Positions 56,184 to 64,000 of a DNA stretch of 64,000 bases are shown in pieces. The notes beneath the pieces are model-generated. The model had not been told where the DNA came from. It saw nothing but the letters and a program-made list of their open reading frames with translations, and made no database searches. The DNA lies in NCBI RefSeq assembly GCF_003148475.1, contig NZ_QGGG01000003.1, positions 283,476-347,475 on the forward strand, read 5' to 3'. The position numbers and the translations under genes are program-made. Each line of letters begins with the position of its first letter. The stretch's first letter is position 1. This DNA is from Pseudaminobacter salicylatoxidans (GTDB lineage: Bacteria; Pseudomonadota; Alphaproteobacteria; Rhizobiales; Rhizobiaceae).

Positions 56184-57179
56184 ATGCCCGCCATTTTTCG
56201 CACCCTTACGCTTGCCTGCGTTTCCCTGTCGCTCGCCCTGCCCGCCTTCGCCGCCGCCAATCCGCCGCAGCGGCCGCAATATGTGATCATCTCCTTCGAC
56301 GGCGCACATGAACTGGCGCAATGGCAGCGCAGCCGCAACCTGGCCGCCCGCACCGGCGCACGCTTCACCTATTTCCTGTCCTGCGTGTTCCTGCTCAGCC
56401 GTGACAAGCGCACCGAATACAAGGCACCGGGAAGGTCGGCCGGCCGCTCCAATGTCGGCTTTGCCCAGTCGAAAGACGAGGTGCGCCAGCGGCTTTCGCA
56501 AATCTGGCTGGCCCGCGCGGAAGGACATGACATCGCCAGCCATGCCTGCGGCCATTTCGATGGCAAGGCCTGGAGCAAGGCGGACTGGCTGAGCGAATTC
56601 GCCTCGTTCAACCGCATCCTGCGCGACGCCTATGAGATCAACGGCATCGAGGGCGAGCCGGAAGGCTGGAAGCGGTTTGCCGAAACGGAAATCAAGGGTT
56701 TCCGTGTGCCGTATCTTTCAGACAGCAAGGCGCTCTACAGCGCGCTGGCCGAAGACAAATTCGCCTATGACGCCAGCGGCGTCTCGCGCGGACCTGCCGA
56801 ACCGCGCCCGGTGGACGGCATCATGCGCTTTTCCCTGCCGCAAATCCCCGAAGGGCCGAAAGGCCGGCCGGTGATCGCCATGGACTACAATCTGTTCGTG
56901 CGGCATTCCGGCGGCATCGAGCGCAAGGACGAAGGTGCGGCTTTCGAGAACCGCGCCTACGATGCCTTCCACGCCGCGTTCGAGCGCGAATATAACGGGC
57001 AGCGCATTCCGTTCGAACTGGGTTTCCATTTCACGCTGATGAATGGCGGCGCCTACTGGCGCGCGCTGGAACGCTTCGCCGGCGAGGTCTGCGTGAAGGC
57101 GGACGTCAAATGCGTCAGCTATGCCGACTATCTGGCCGACCGGCACGACGCGACCAGGGCCGGCAATGTCGGCGGCTGA
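56184..57179 (+). CDS. Polysaccharide deacetylase family protein
   Basis: A 331-residue exported carbohydrate esterase 4 (NodB-type) protein. It has a signal peptide (TLTLACVSLSLALPAFAA), the metal and catalytic Asp region in PQYVIISFDGAHELAQWQRS, and the His pattern in GHDIASHACGHFDGKAWS. FRVPYLSDSKALYSAL and ELGFHFTLMNGGAYW form the later motifs. It may deacetylate peptidoglycan or surface polysaccharide. The single Asp rather than Asp-Asp in the first motif is unusual for strict NodB enzymes. Its stop codon sits in the loop of a 12-bp hairpin. Confidence 0.85.
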   Translation: MPAIFRTLTLACVSLSLALPAFAAANPPQRPQYVIISFDGAHELAQWQRSRNLAARTGARFTYFLSCVFLLSRDKRTEYKAPGRSAGRSNVGFAQSKDEVRQRLSQIWLARAEGHDIASHACGHFDGKAWSKADWLSEFASFNRILRDAYEINGIEGEPEGWKRFAETEIKGFRVPYLSDSKALYSALAEDKFAYDASGVSRGPAEPRPVDGIMRFSLPQIPEGPKGRPVIAMDYNLFVRHSGGIERKDEGAAFENRAYDAFHAAFEREYNGQRIPFELGFHFTLMNGGAYWRALERFAGEVCVKADVKCVSYADYLADRHDATRAGNVGG

Positions 57180-57191
57180 GCCGCCGACATT
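57165..57191. terminator. 12-bp palindromic hairpin with the deacetylase stop codon as its loop
   Basis: AATGTCGGCGGC (57165-57176) and GCCGCCGACATT (57180-57191) are perfect complements around the TGA stop. It lies between convergent genes, ending 9 bases before the bacA stop, and probably ends transcription from both sides although the T-runs are short. Confidence 0.7.
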
Positions 57192-57199
57192 TCACATTC

Positions 57200-58513
57200 T
57201 CAATAGCGATCGGTCGACGCAACCTGCCCTTCAACATAGCGCTGGTCGATGCCCGAGAGGGATTCGCCCTGGATCGCAGCCTCGAAAGCGCGCAGGCGCT
57301 TGTAGACCGAGAGCAGTTCCACGATCGTCGACCAGGAATTGACGAGATACTGGAACGACGAAGTGACCTGCGAGAAAGCGAACGCGACCTGGTTCATCAG
57401 ACCCAGCGTGATCTTTCCGGCCACGATGGACGGTCCCATGATGAAGAAGGAAAAGATGCCGTTCGCCTGACCGTATGTGTATCGCACGACGTTGAAATAG
57501 ACGTAGTGGAAATACATGCGGAAGTAGTTCTTGCGCACGTTCTCGAACAGTTCGCGCAGTGTCGCCGGCTGGGCCCTGTCGTCGTGATCCTCGCCGAAGA
57601 CCAGTTCCTTGCGATAGGCCGCCTCGACGCGCTGGTTGCGGAACTGCAGGCCCGGAAGCATGAAGCCAGCCAGCGCGATGCTGGCGGTGCCGAAGATCGA
57701 CCAGAACAGCGCCGCCCACACCAGCGCGTTGGGAACATGGCCGACCAGCGGCAGTTCGGTGATGTTGATCGACAAGCGCAGCAGAACCGGCAGGAAGGCG
57801 ATGAGCGTCATGATCGAATCGATGAAGTTCACGCCCAGCCCCTCCATGATGGTGGAAAAGCGCATCGTGTCTTCCTGCACACGCTGGGAGGCGCCTTCGA
57901 TGTGGCGCAGCTTCGGCCAGTGCGAGACGTAATAGGCGTTCATCGCCATGCGCCAGCGGAAGATATAGTGGCTGACGAAGAAGGCCGTGAGCACGCTGAC
58001 GAAGACGCCCACGAAGGCCAGGCCGGCAAAGGTGGCGAAACCCGTATAGTACTGCTCGAGCGTGATCGGCGCGGTCTTGGCCATTGCCCCCTGCACCATG
58101 TCCCAGAACGGCCCGTACCAGTTGTTGACGGCGACGTTCACCTGGACCTGGAAGTAGGTGACGAAAAAGATCAGCGCCGAGCCGAGGATCGACCAGTTCT
58201 GCCACGGATTCGGTTCGTAGAAGGTCCAGAAGGCGTAAAAGATCGCCACCGCGATGGCGTAGTAGACATAAAACCACAAGAAGGGCGGCGACCAGAACGC
58301 GGCGATACCGATGATGGGCGGCGCATCGGCCGCAGCCGGCGGCAGGCCGAAGATTGCCCCGGCTTCGGCACCTCCTAGGTACCAGATCACCATGGCAAAT
58401 GCAGCCCATACAGCCGCCGAGGTGAAGAACAACTTCGGCTTCGGGAAAAACGATACGAACACGCGGGAAATGTCCTTGTGATGCGCCGGTGGCGCAGTTG
58501 CGGTTGCCGGCAT
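57200..58513 (-). CDS. bacA: SbmA/BacA family peptide transporter
   Basis: SbmA/BacA proteins are proton-driven inner-membrane importers of peptides; BacA protects rhizobia and Brucella inside hosts. The 437-residue protein has [80 protein letters not shown] and [20 protein letters not shown], typical of the family, with about seven membrane spans. ATG 58513 is used; the frame is open 184 codons upstream without similarity. There is no ABC ATPase domain, which separates it from longer ABC-type relatives. It is divergent from the MAPEG gene. Confidence 0.92.
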   Translation of the reverse strand: MPATATAPPAHHKDISRVFVSFFPKPKLFFTSAAVWAAFAMVIWYLGGAEAGAIFGLPPAAADAPPIIGIAAFWSPPFLWFYVYYAIAVAIFYAFWTFYEPNPWQNWSILGSALIFFVTYFQVQVNVAVNNWYGPFWDMVQGAMAKTAPITLEQYYTGFATFAGLAFVGVFVSVLTAFFVSHYIFRWRMAMNAYYVSHWPKLRHIEGASQRVQEDTMRFSTIMEGLGVNFIDSIMTLIAFLPVLLRLSINITELPLVGHVPNALVWAALFWSIFGTASIALAGFMLPGLQFRNQRVEAAYRKELVFGEDHDDRAQPATLRELFENVRKNYFRMYFHYVYFNVVRYTYGQANGIFSFFIMGPSIVAGKITLGLMNQVAFAFSQVTSSFQYLVNSWSTIVELLSVYKRLRAFEAAIQGESLSGIDQRYVEGQVASTDRY

Positions 58514-58678
58514 GAAGTCACAGTTCGGCAGGAAAGAAAATGTCTTTCTCCCTGTCGCGATCAATCCACGAACGGACAAATTGTGGCGATTTTGACGTGA
58601 AGACGGTGCGGCGTCACGTCCGTTTACCTTTGCGGATGCGTTGCCTACACATCTGGCACGGATGTCGGAGCCTGAGAT

Positions 58679-59086
58679 ATGAACCACACCGCAGTGGCCG
58701 CCGTGGGCCTCTATACCGTGCTGAACACAGTCATCCTGTTCTGGCTGATCGTGGCAACAAGCCGCCTGCGCCGCCGCTACAAGGTCTGGGTCGGCACCGG
58801 CGGCGTGGCGCATCTGGAGCGCGTCATGCGCGGCCATGCCAATGCGATCGAGAACATGCCGATGACGCTGCTGCTGCTGCTCATCGCGGCGTTGCTCGGC
58901 ACGCCTGTGCTGGCGCTGCATCTTCTGGGCATCGCCTTCACCATCGGGCGCGTGCTGCATGCCTGGCATTTCATCGAGGAAAAGGGCGCACCCTGGCAGC
59001 GCGAAGCCGGCTTCGGGCTCAGCGGACTGGCCACCGTCGTCGCCATGGCGGTGGTGCTCGGTCACGCATTCGGCTTCGTCATCTGA
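58679..59086 (+). CDS. MAPEG family membrane protein
   Basis: A 135-residue protein with four membrane spans ([60 protein letters not shown]) and the MAPEG pattern [25 protein letters not shown] members are glutathione transferases or peroxidases; bacterial ones are poorly studied. ATG 58679 is normal. It is divergent from bacA with a 165-base gap, and convergent with a small ORF. Confidence 0.88.
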   Translation: MNHTAVAAVGLYTVLNTVILFWLIVATSRLRRRYKVWVGTGGVAHLERVMRGHANAIENMPMTLLLLLIAALLGTPVLALHLLGIAFTIGRVLHAWHFIEEKGAPWQREAGFGLSGLATVVAMAVVLGHAFGFVI

Positions 59087-59115
59087 AAGCGACGCTCCGG
59101 ACGGAGCCGCAGCTG

Positions 59116-59307
59116 TCAGCAGTTCCCTTCACAGTCACGCGCGCCGCGGTAGCGGCCACGCAGTGGCAGATCGGCGAGCTCCCGCTCTGACATCGCTTCT
59201 AGCGCCGGGTGCGAAAGCGGATCACACATCCAGCGCAGCTTCTCTTCCGGAACCGGCTCTCTTGAGTGGGCACGCAAAAGCATACCGATGAATGAGATAA
59301 TCTTCAT
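59116..59307 (-). CDS. Small hypothetical protein
   Basis: A 63-residue ORF with a strong AAGGAG ribosome binding site seven bases before ATG 59307. The product starts [20 protein letters not shown] and continues [20 protein letters not shown] and [11 protein letters not shown], ending CEGNC with two cysteines. The ELADLPL segment recalls short rhizobial proteins of unknown role. It is not recognised as a named family. It lies between MAPEG and the LysR gene. Confidence 0.6.
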   Translation of the reverse strand: MKIISFIGMLLRAHSREPVPEEKLRWMCDPLSHPALEAMSERELADLPLRGRYRGARDCEGNC

Positions 59308-59405
59308 CACCCTGCTCCTTGCCCTGACTGGCAATGACTGAAATCATATGATCATCGCCCATGCGGGCAATCGACATTTGCGAAGTTCGATTTTAGAAAA
59401 GCTAA

Positions 59406-60347
59406 ATGCCTGGCCTGAATTCCGTTCACCTCAATGGCTTGCGCGCGGTCGAAGCCGTCGCGCGTTGCGGCTCGCTCGCGAAGGCCGCCGACGAACTCGG
59501 CGTTTCACCGAGCGCGATCAGCCAGCAAATCGGCAGGACCGAGAAACAGATCGGCCGAACTTTGTTCGAGCGCCGGCCAGGCGGGCTCGTCCCCACCGAA
59601 TTCGGAAGCGATTTCGCCGCGCGCCTGGGCGTGGGTTTTCGGGAACTCGCCCAGGCCGTCGCCATGGCCGACGACCGTTCCGCCAACACACTGATTGTTT
59701 CGGTCGCGCCGGCGTTGGCTTCACGGTGGCTGGTGCCGCGCCTCACCCGGTTCTTCGCGCTGTATCCGGAAATCCTGATCCGCATCGACGCATCGACCCA
59801 GCTTGTCGATCTCGGCCGTTCCGATGTCGACGTCGCGATCCGGCTGGGCAAGGGAGAATGGTCCGGGGCAAGGTCGGAATTGCTGCTGCCGATGGAAATC
59901 TTTCCGGTCTGCTCGCCTCACCTCGCGCCGGAGCTGAAGTCGATCGGCGACCTTGCCGATGCCTGGGAAATCCGCGACGAAAACAGCATGATTTCGTGGG
60001 AAGACTGGTTTGCCGCTGCTAACGCGGCACCGGTGAAGCCGAAGCGGGGCGCCAGCTTCACCGATCCGATCCTGTGTCTCGAATCGGTGATCGCCGGTCA
60101 GGGCTTCATGCTGGCCTGGCAATTCCTGGCCGCGGACGCGCTTGCCGACGGACGGCTCGTCGCGCCCTTCGGCGTCATGGCCCCAACCGGGCTCGGCCAC
60201 TATCTGGTGACGCCCGCAGGACAGCGCGTGACCCGCAAGGTGGAATGCTTCCGCGAATGGGTCGGTTCGGAAGTTCGGGAAACGATGGCCAATATGAAGC
60301 TGGCGAAACGCGTGGGCGGTATCCATTCGCCACATTCAGGGTTATGA
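59406..60347 (+). CDS. LysR family transcriptional regulator (GcvA-like)
   Basis: A 313-residue LysR regulator. The DNA-binding helix-turn-helix is at about residues 10-60: RAVEAVARCGSLAKAADELG and VSPSAISQQIGRTEKQIGRT. The effector domain (SVAPALASRWLVPRLTRFFA, DVDVAIRLGKGEW) is of the GcvA/AmpR type. It ends 33 bases before the aminopeptidase gene on the same strand, which may be its target or a co-transcribed neighbour. The ligand is unknown. Confidence 0.92.
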   Translation: MPGLNSVHLNGLRAVEAVARCGSLAKAADELGVSPSAISQQIGRTEKQIGRTLFERRPGGLVPTEFGSDFAARLGVGFRELAQAVAMADDRSANTLIVSVAPALASRWLVPRLTRFFALYPEILIRIDASTQLVDLGRSDVDVAIRLGKGEWSGARSELLLPMEIFPVCSPHLAPELKSIGDLADAWEIRDENSMISWEDWFAAANAAPVKPKRGASFTDPILCLESVIAGQGFMLAWQFLAADALADGRLVAPFGVMAPTGLGHYLVTPAGQRVTRKVECFREWVGSEVRETMANMKLAKRVGGIHSPHSGL

Positions 60348-60380
60348 ATCCCCGGACAATCACTTAGGAGCACCTGCATC

Positions 60381-61631
60381 ATGACCTCCCACACGAGCGC
60401 AACCGCCGCGATCGACCCCGTCAAGCTCGAACGGCTGGCCGAAGTGGTGGTCAAGGTCGGCCTCAACCTGCAACAGGGGCAGGATCTGGTGATGACGGCG
60501 CCGATCGTGGCGCTGCCCATCGTGCGGCGCATCGTCGAGCACGCCTACAAGGCGGGTGCCGGCCTGGTCACGCCGATCTTTTCCGACGACGAACTTACGC
60601 TTTCTCGCTACCGCCACGCACCGGATCTCAGCTTCGACCGCGCCGAAGGCTGGCTCTATGAGGGCATGGCCAAGGCCTATGCCGGAAATGCCGCACGTCT
60701 GGCCGTGCGCGGCGACAACCCCATGCTGCTGGCCAACGAGGACCCGGCCAAGGTCTCGCGCGCCAACCGCGCCACCTCGACCGCCTATCGCCCGGCGTTG
60801 GAGAAGATCACCGGCTTCGACATCAACTGGAACCTGATCGCCTATCCGACGCCGGCATGGGCGAAGCTCGTGTTCCCCAACGAGCCGGAAGACGTGGCCG
60901 TGGCCAAGCTCGCCGACGCGATCTTCGCCGCCTCGCGCGTGGACCGCGACGATCCGGTCGCGGCGTGGAAGGAGCACAATGCGGCACTTTCCCGCCGCAC
61001 CGCGTGGCTCAACGGCAAGGCTTTCCACGCATTGCGCTTCCGTGGTCCCGGCACCGACCTGACGGTCGGCCTCGCGGACGGCCACAAGTGGAACGGCGGC
61101 GCGGAGGAAGCCAAGAACGGCATCGTCTGCAATCCGAACATCCCGACCGAGGAAGTGTTCACCACGCCGCATGCACGCCGCGTCGAGGGCTATGTGCGCA
61201 GCACCAAGCCGCTCTCCTATCAGGGCACGCTGATCGACGAGATTTCGGTGCGCTTCGAAGGCGGGCGTATCGTGGAGGCCAATGCCGCGCGCGGCGCCGA
61301 TGTGCTCAACAAGGTGCTGGATACCGACGAAGGCGCGCGCCGCCTCGGCGAAGTGGCGCTGGTGCCGCATTCCTCGCCGATCTCGCAGAGCGGGCTGTTG
61401 TTCTACAACACGCTGTTCGACGAGAACGCCGCCTGCCACATCGCGCTCGGCCAGTGCTATGCGACCTGCTTCACCGACAGCAAGCTCACGCCGGAGGAAG
61501 TGGCCGCGCGCGGCGGCAATTCCAGCCTGATCCACATCGACTGGATGATCGGCTCGGGCGAGATCGACATTGACGGTCTCGACAAGGACGGCAATTCCGA
61601 GCCGGTGATGCGCAAGGGCGAATGGGCCTGA
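60381..61631 (+). CDS. Aminopeptidase (M29 family)
   Basis: A 416-residue metallopeptidase of family M29 (AmpS/PepS/aminopeptidase T). The metal-binding region holds conserved Glu, His and Asp in NIPTEEVFTTPHARRVEGYV, RRLGEVALVPHSSPISQSGL and SLIHIDWMIGSGEIDIDGL. The N-terminal LERLAEVVVKVGLNLQQGQD is typical. It is probably co-transcribed with the LysR gene and ends at a UUCG-loop terminator. Confidence 0.93.
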   Translation: MTSHTSATAAIDPVKLERLAEVVVKVGLNLQQGQDLVMTAPIVALPIVRRIVEHAYKAGAGLVTPIFSDDELTLSRYRHAPDLSFDRAEGWLYEGMAKAYAGNAARLAVRGDNPMLLANEDPAKVSRANRATSTAYRPALEKITGFDINWNLIAYPTPAWAKLVFPNEPEDVAVAKLADAIFAASRVDRDDPVAAWKEHNAALSRRTAWLNGKAFHALRFRGPGTDLTVGLADGHKWNGGAEEAKNGIVCNPNIPTEEVFTTPHARRVEGYVRSTKPLSYQGTLIDEISVRFEGGRIVEANAARGADVLNKVLDTDEGARRLGEVALVPHSSPISQSGLLFYNTLFDENAACHIALGQCYATCFTDSKLTPEEVAARGGNSSLIHIDWMIGSGEIDIDGLDKDGNSEPVMRKGEWA

Positions 61632-61656
61632 GCCCATCTCCTGGCTTCGAAAACAT

Positions 61657-61680
61657 AAGGGCGGCTTCGGTCGCCCTTTT
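61657..61680 (+). terminator. Rho-independent terminator with UUCG loop
   Basis: AAGGGCGGC (61657-61665) and GTCGCCCTT (61670-61678) form a 9-bp stem with one G-T pair and a TTCG tetraloop, followed by more T residues. It ends the aminopeptidase transcript. Confidence 0.88.
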
Positions 61681-61703
61681 CATTTGAAGGATCGGTAGAA
61701 CCG

Positions 61704-62057
61704 TCAGCGCCCGGCCAGCGCCTGCCCGTAAAGCTCCGGCTTGAAACCGACGAGGCGCTTGTCGCCAAGATCGAGCACCGGGCGCTTCACCATCGAGGGC
61801 TGCGCCAGCATAAGGTCTATCGCCTTGCCTTCGTCGAGGTCCTGCTTCTCGGCGTCCGGCAGCTTGCGGAACGTGGTGCCGGCGCGGTTGAGCAGCGTTT
61901 CCCAACCGAGTTCGCCGGTCCAGCCCTCAAGGCGCTTGCGATCGAGGCCGGCCGTCTTATAGTCGTGGAAATCATAGGCGATGCCGTGGCCTTCCAGCCA
62001 GGTCCGCGCCTTCTTCACCGTGTCGCAATTCTTGATCCCGTACATGGTGATGGTCAT
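61704..62057 (-). CDS. ArsC family reductase (Spx/YffB type)
   Basis: A 117-residue ArsC-fold protein. ITMYGIKNCDTVKKARTWLE has a single Cys in NCDT, the YffB pattern, rather than the NCGTSR of arsenate reductases. The rest follows the family: YDFHDYKTAGLDRKRLEGW, RAGTTFRKLPDAEKQDLDE and KRPVLDLGDKRLVGF. ATG 62057 (MTITMYGIKN) fits. It is probably a glutathione-dependent thiol reductase; the substrate is unknown. It differs clearly from the arsC at 27753. Confidence 0.88.
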   Translation of the reverse strand: MTITMYGIKNCDTVKKARTWLEGHGIAYDFHDYKTAGLDRKRLEGWTGELGWETLLNRAGTTFRKLPDAEKQDLDEGKAIDLMLAQPSMVKRPVLDLGDKRLVGFKPELYGQALAGR

Positions 62058-62168
62058 TCGCCTGCCTTCCCTGCAAATTCGCACTGCTTCAACAGCCGCG
62101 CAAAACTTAACCGGCGCGCCGATGGCAAGCGCACCGGAACAAAAGCTCGGGGATGAAGCCCGGACCGG

Positions 62169-63719
62169 TCACATACGGGCTTCGATCAGGAACGGCCCCT
62201 TGCGCGACACGGCCGCGTCGAACAGGTCGGTGAACTGCTCGATCGTCTCGGCGCGGGCCGCCTCCACGCCCATGCCGCGCGCCAGCGAGCACCAGTCGAG
62301 GTCCGGCGCATCGAGGTCGAGCATGCGGCGCGCGTTGCGGCCGAAATCGTTGACGCCGACATTGCGCATCTCGCCCTGGAGAATTGCATAGGCGCGATTG
62401 GCGAAGACGACCGTCACCACATCGAGGTTTTCGCGCGCCTGCGTCCACAGGCCCTGCACCGTATACATGCCGCTGCCGTCGGCCTGCAGGGCGATGATCT
62501 TGCGGTCCGGACAGGCGACGCCCGCGCCAACCGCCAGCGGAATGCCCTCGCCGATGGCGCCGCCGGTGAGCGGGATGTGGTCGTGCGGGGTGAGACCCGG
62601 CGCAAGGGCAGTCAACCTGCCGCCCGAGGTGATGGATTCCTCGCAGATGATCGCGTTTTCCGGCAGGGCGCGGGCAACCGCAATCGAGATGCTGTCAGCG
62701 TTCAGGTCGCCGGTGGGCGCCACGATCTCGCGCTGCGTGAAACGGTTGGGCACAAAGGGCGCGTCCTTGCGCACGCCGATTTCCTCGGCCAGCGCGCCCA
62801 GCGCCTCGGCCAGATCGTTCTCGTGGCCAGCCAGCTCGATGATCTCGCAGCCGGGCTGGAGCATGGTGCTCGGCTTGCCGGGATAGGCGAAGAAGCCGAC
62901 CGGCTGCTTGCCGCCGACACAGATCGCCACTTCGAATTCGCGCAAGGTGGCGACCGCCTGATCGACATTATAGGGCACCGGCCGCGCCGCGACCCGTCCT
63001 GCCCCGCGCTCGGTGCGGTCGGAAGTCTGCGAGAACAGCGCAGCACCCGTGGCAGCCGAGATGCGCCCCACCGTTTCCAGCGCGTTGGCGCGCAGCGCCC
63101 GCCCGGCAAGGATGATGACGGCGCGCTTGCCGCCGCGCAGCGCCTTGGCGGCAGCCGACAGCGCATTGGCGCAAATCGACGGCCGCGCGGGAAGCGTGAC
63201 CGGCGAAAGCGTCTCGGGCGCAACCTCGCCCCACGCCGCGTCGGCCGGCAGGATCATGGTGGAAACGCCGCGCCGCATCAGCGATTCGGTGTAGGCTTCC
63301 TCCGTCCTGGCGCGCACATCGGCCGGGCCGGAGATACGGCCGACCCAATGCGACATCGGCCGCGCGAGACCTTCAATGTCGCTGGTCAGCGGCGCGTCAT
63401 ATTGCAGGTGATAGCTGGCATGGTCGCCGACGACATTGACCATGGGTGTGCGCGCGCGACGCGCATTGTGCAGATTGGCAAGGCCATTGGCGAGGCCGGG
63501 GCCGGTGTGCAGCAGCGTGGCGGCCGGCTTGTCGGCCATGCGCGCATAGCCATCGGCGGCGCCCGTCACCACGCCTTCCGAAAGGCCCAGTACGCAACGC
63601 ATCTGCGGCTTGCGGTCGAGCGCCGCCACGAAGTGCATTTCCGAGGTGCCGGGATTGGCGAAGCAGACATCGACGCCATTGACCAGCAATACGTCGCAAA
63701 GCATATCGGCGCCGTTCAT
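62169..63719 (-). CDS. Thiamine-diphosphate enzyme, acetolactate synthase-like
   Basis: A 516-residue three-domain ThDP enzyme related to acetolactate synthase and benzoylformate decarboxylase. VCFANPGTSEMHFVAALDR with the downstream Glu in LGLSEGVVTGAADGYARM forms the N-terminal PYR domain. ALQADGSGMYTVQGLWTQAR and FANRAYAILQGEM are the ThDP and metal site in the C-terminal domain. There is no IlvN-type subunit next door, so it is not a standard branched-chain enzyme. ATG 63719 is used. It lies near a glutaryl-CoA dehydrogenase gene on the same strand, but a pathway cannot be assigned. Confidence 0.88.
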   Translation of the reverse strand: MNGADMLCDVLLVNGVDVCFANPGTSEMHFVAALDRKPQMRCVLGLSEGVVTGAADGYARMADKPAATLLHTGPGLANGLANLHNARRARTPMVNVVGDHASYHLQYDAPLTSDIEGLARPMSHWVGRISGPADVRARTEEAYTESLMRRGVSTMILPADAAWGEVAPETLSPVTLPARPSICANALSAAAKALRGGKRAVIILAGRALRANALETVGRISAATGAALFSQTSDRTERGAGRVAARPVPYNVDQAVATLREFEVAICVGGKQPVGFFAYPGKPSTMLQPGCEIIELAGHENDLAEALGALAEEIGVRKDAPFVPNRFTQREIVAPTGDLNADSISIAVARALPENAIICEESITSGGRLTALAPGLTPHDHIPLTGGAIGEGIPLAVGAGVACPDRKIIALQADGSGMYTVQGLWTQARENLDVVTVVFANRAYAILQGEMRNVGVNDFGRNARRMLDLDAPDLDWCSLARGMGVEAARAETIEQFTDLFDAAVSRKGPFLIEARM

Positions 63720-63886
63720 GTCGCGCGCTCTCCTGTCATGATTGGAATGAGGCCGGCGGCGCGGACACGCCGCCGGCAACTTTGCGTGGAGCGGAGATCA
63801 TCCTGACGGACGAGCACCGCTCCATCTCATTGTTTTAGCCGCATTTATGCGACGCCAGACATTTCCGCCAGGCTGCAAAAAATGCC

Positions 63887-64000
63887 TTAGAAGAACGCCT
63901 GGATGCCGGTCTGGGCGCGGCCGAGGATGAGGGCGTGCACGTCGTGCGTGCCCTCATAGGTGTTGACCGTCTCCAGGTTCTGCGCGTGGCGCATGACGTG
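63887..64000 (-). CDS. Glutaryl-CoA dehydrogenase (partial, 3' end only)
   Basis: The last 37 codons of an acyl-CoA dehydrogenase-family gene that continues past the right edge. The end reads [20 protein letters not shown] followed by [17 protein letters not shown], very like the C-terminus of glutaryl-CoA dehydrogenases, which act in lysine and tryptophan degradation; TYEGTHD contains the catalytic Glu region. The stop is TAA at 63889-63887. The ThDP-enzyme gene begins 167 bases downstream. Confidence 0.85.
   Translation of the reverse strand, partial: HVMRHAQNLETVNTYEGTHDVHALILGRAQTGIQAFF

Noticed and set aside
60360..61637. 425-codon open frame antisense to the M29 aminopeptidase
   Set aside because: The plus-strand frame has clear peptidase motifs and a terminator; the antisense frame has none.

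Overview
This is ordinary chromosomal sequence from a high-GC alphaproteobacterium of the order Hyphomicrobiales (Rhizobiales), most likely near Mesorhizobium and other Phyllobacteriaceae. That placement rests on gene content: the order coxB-coxA-ctaB-small ORF-ctaG-coxC, proteins of the IalB, BA14K, RT0821, DUF1344 and DUF6101 families, an SbmA/BacA transporter, and an F0 operon with both b and b' subunits. Intergenic palindromes built around GATCCCGAAAAGT are also of the kind common in that group. I see no rRNA, tRNA, CRISPR array, transposase, integrase, phage gene or attachment site, and codon use looks uniform throughout.

Layout. 1-5240 (minus): the aa3 cytochrome oxidase and heme O cluster, cut at the left edge inside subunit III. 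5661-8767 (plus): an IalB-type secreted protein, the TldD protease and a sirtuin deacylase. 8808-15082 (minus): RumA-like methyltransferase, TlyA, Dxs, pirin, XseB and an HDAC-like deacetylase. 15216-16186 (plus): a cobalamin riboswitch and bluB, whose 3' end overlaps the convergent ribB. 16158-18450 (minus): ribB and aroC. 18707-24254: DUF1344, histidine phosphatase, FabI, DnaJ-like, RT0821 and BA14K proteins, PdxH and enoyl-CoA hydratase. 24293-31229: acyl-CoA dehydrogenase, GH25 lysozyme, ArsC, PurD, UbiA and DUF6101. 31580-40962 (minus): FAD oxidoreductase, Sua5, GlyS, GlyQ, a TPR-LysM protein and IspB. 41213-49244 (mostly plus): Abhydrolase_9, DUF2007, TrmN6-like, S49 peptidase, IspE, MoaB, radical SAM protein and RNase HII. 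49548-55969 (minus): the F0 operon, a SleB-type hydrolase, Der and a YfgM-like protein. 56184-64000: polysaccharide deacetylase, BacA, MAPEG, a small ORF, LysR, M29 aminopeptidase, an ArsC-family protein, a ThDP enzyme and the end of a glutaryl-CoA dehydrogenase.

How the genes fit together. Respiration is the main theme: terminal oxidase, heme O synthase, the F0 sector, and quinone synthesis (UbiA with IspB). Five isoprenoid-linked genes (dxs, ispE, ispB, ubiA, ctaB) are scattered through the window. BluB consumes reduced FMN to make the lower ligand of B12, and its convergent neighbour ribB makes a riboflavin precursor. Cell-envelope functions recur (SleB, GH25, LysM, polysaccharide deacetylase, BacA).

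I did not find an obvious new defence, secretion or biosynthetic system. The most unusual items are structural: a 41-bp duplication of the glyS start that creates a 39-codon leader ORF between glyQ and glyS; a cobalamin riboswitch with a 9-nt perfect complement touching the bluB ribosome binding site; a palindrome covering a possible -35 box of the acyl-CoA dehydrogenase; a hairpin that would hide the ribosome binding site of the SleB hydrolase; and two hairpins whose loops contain a stop codon.
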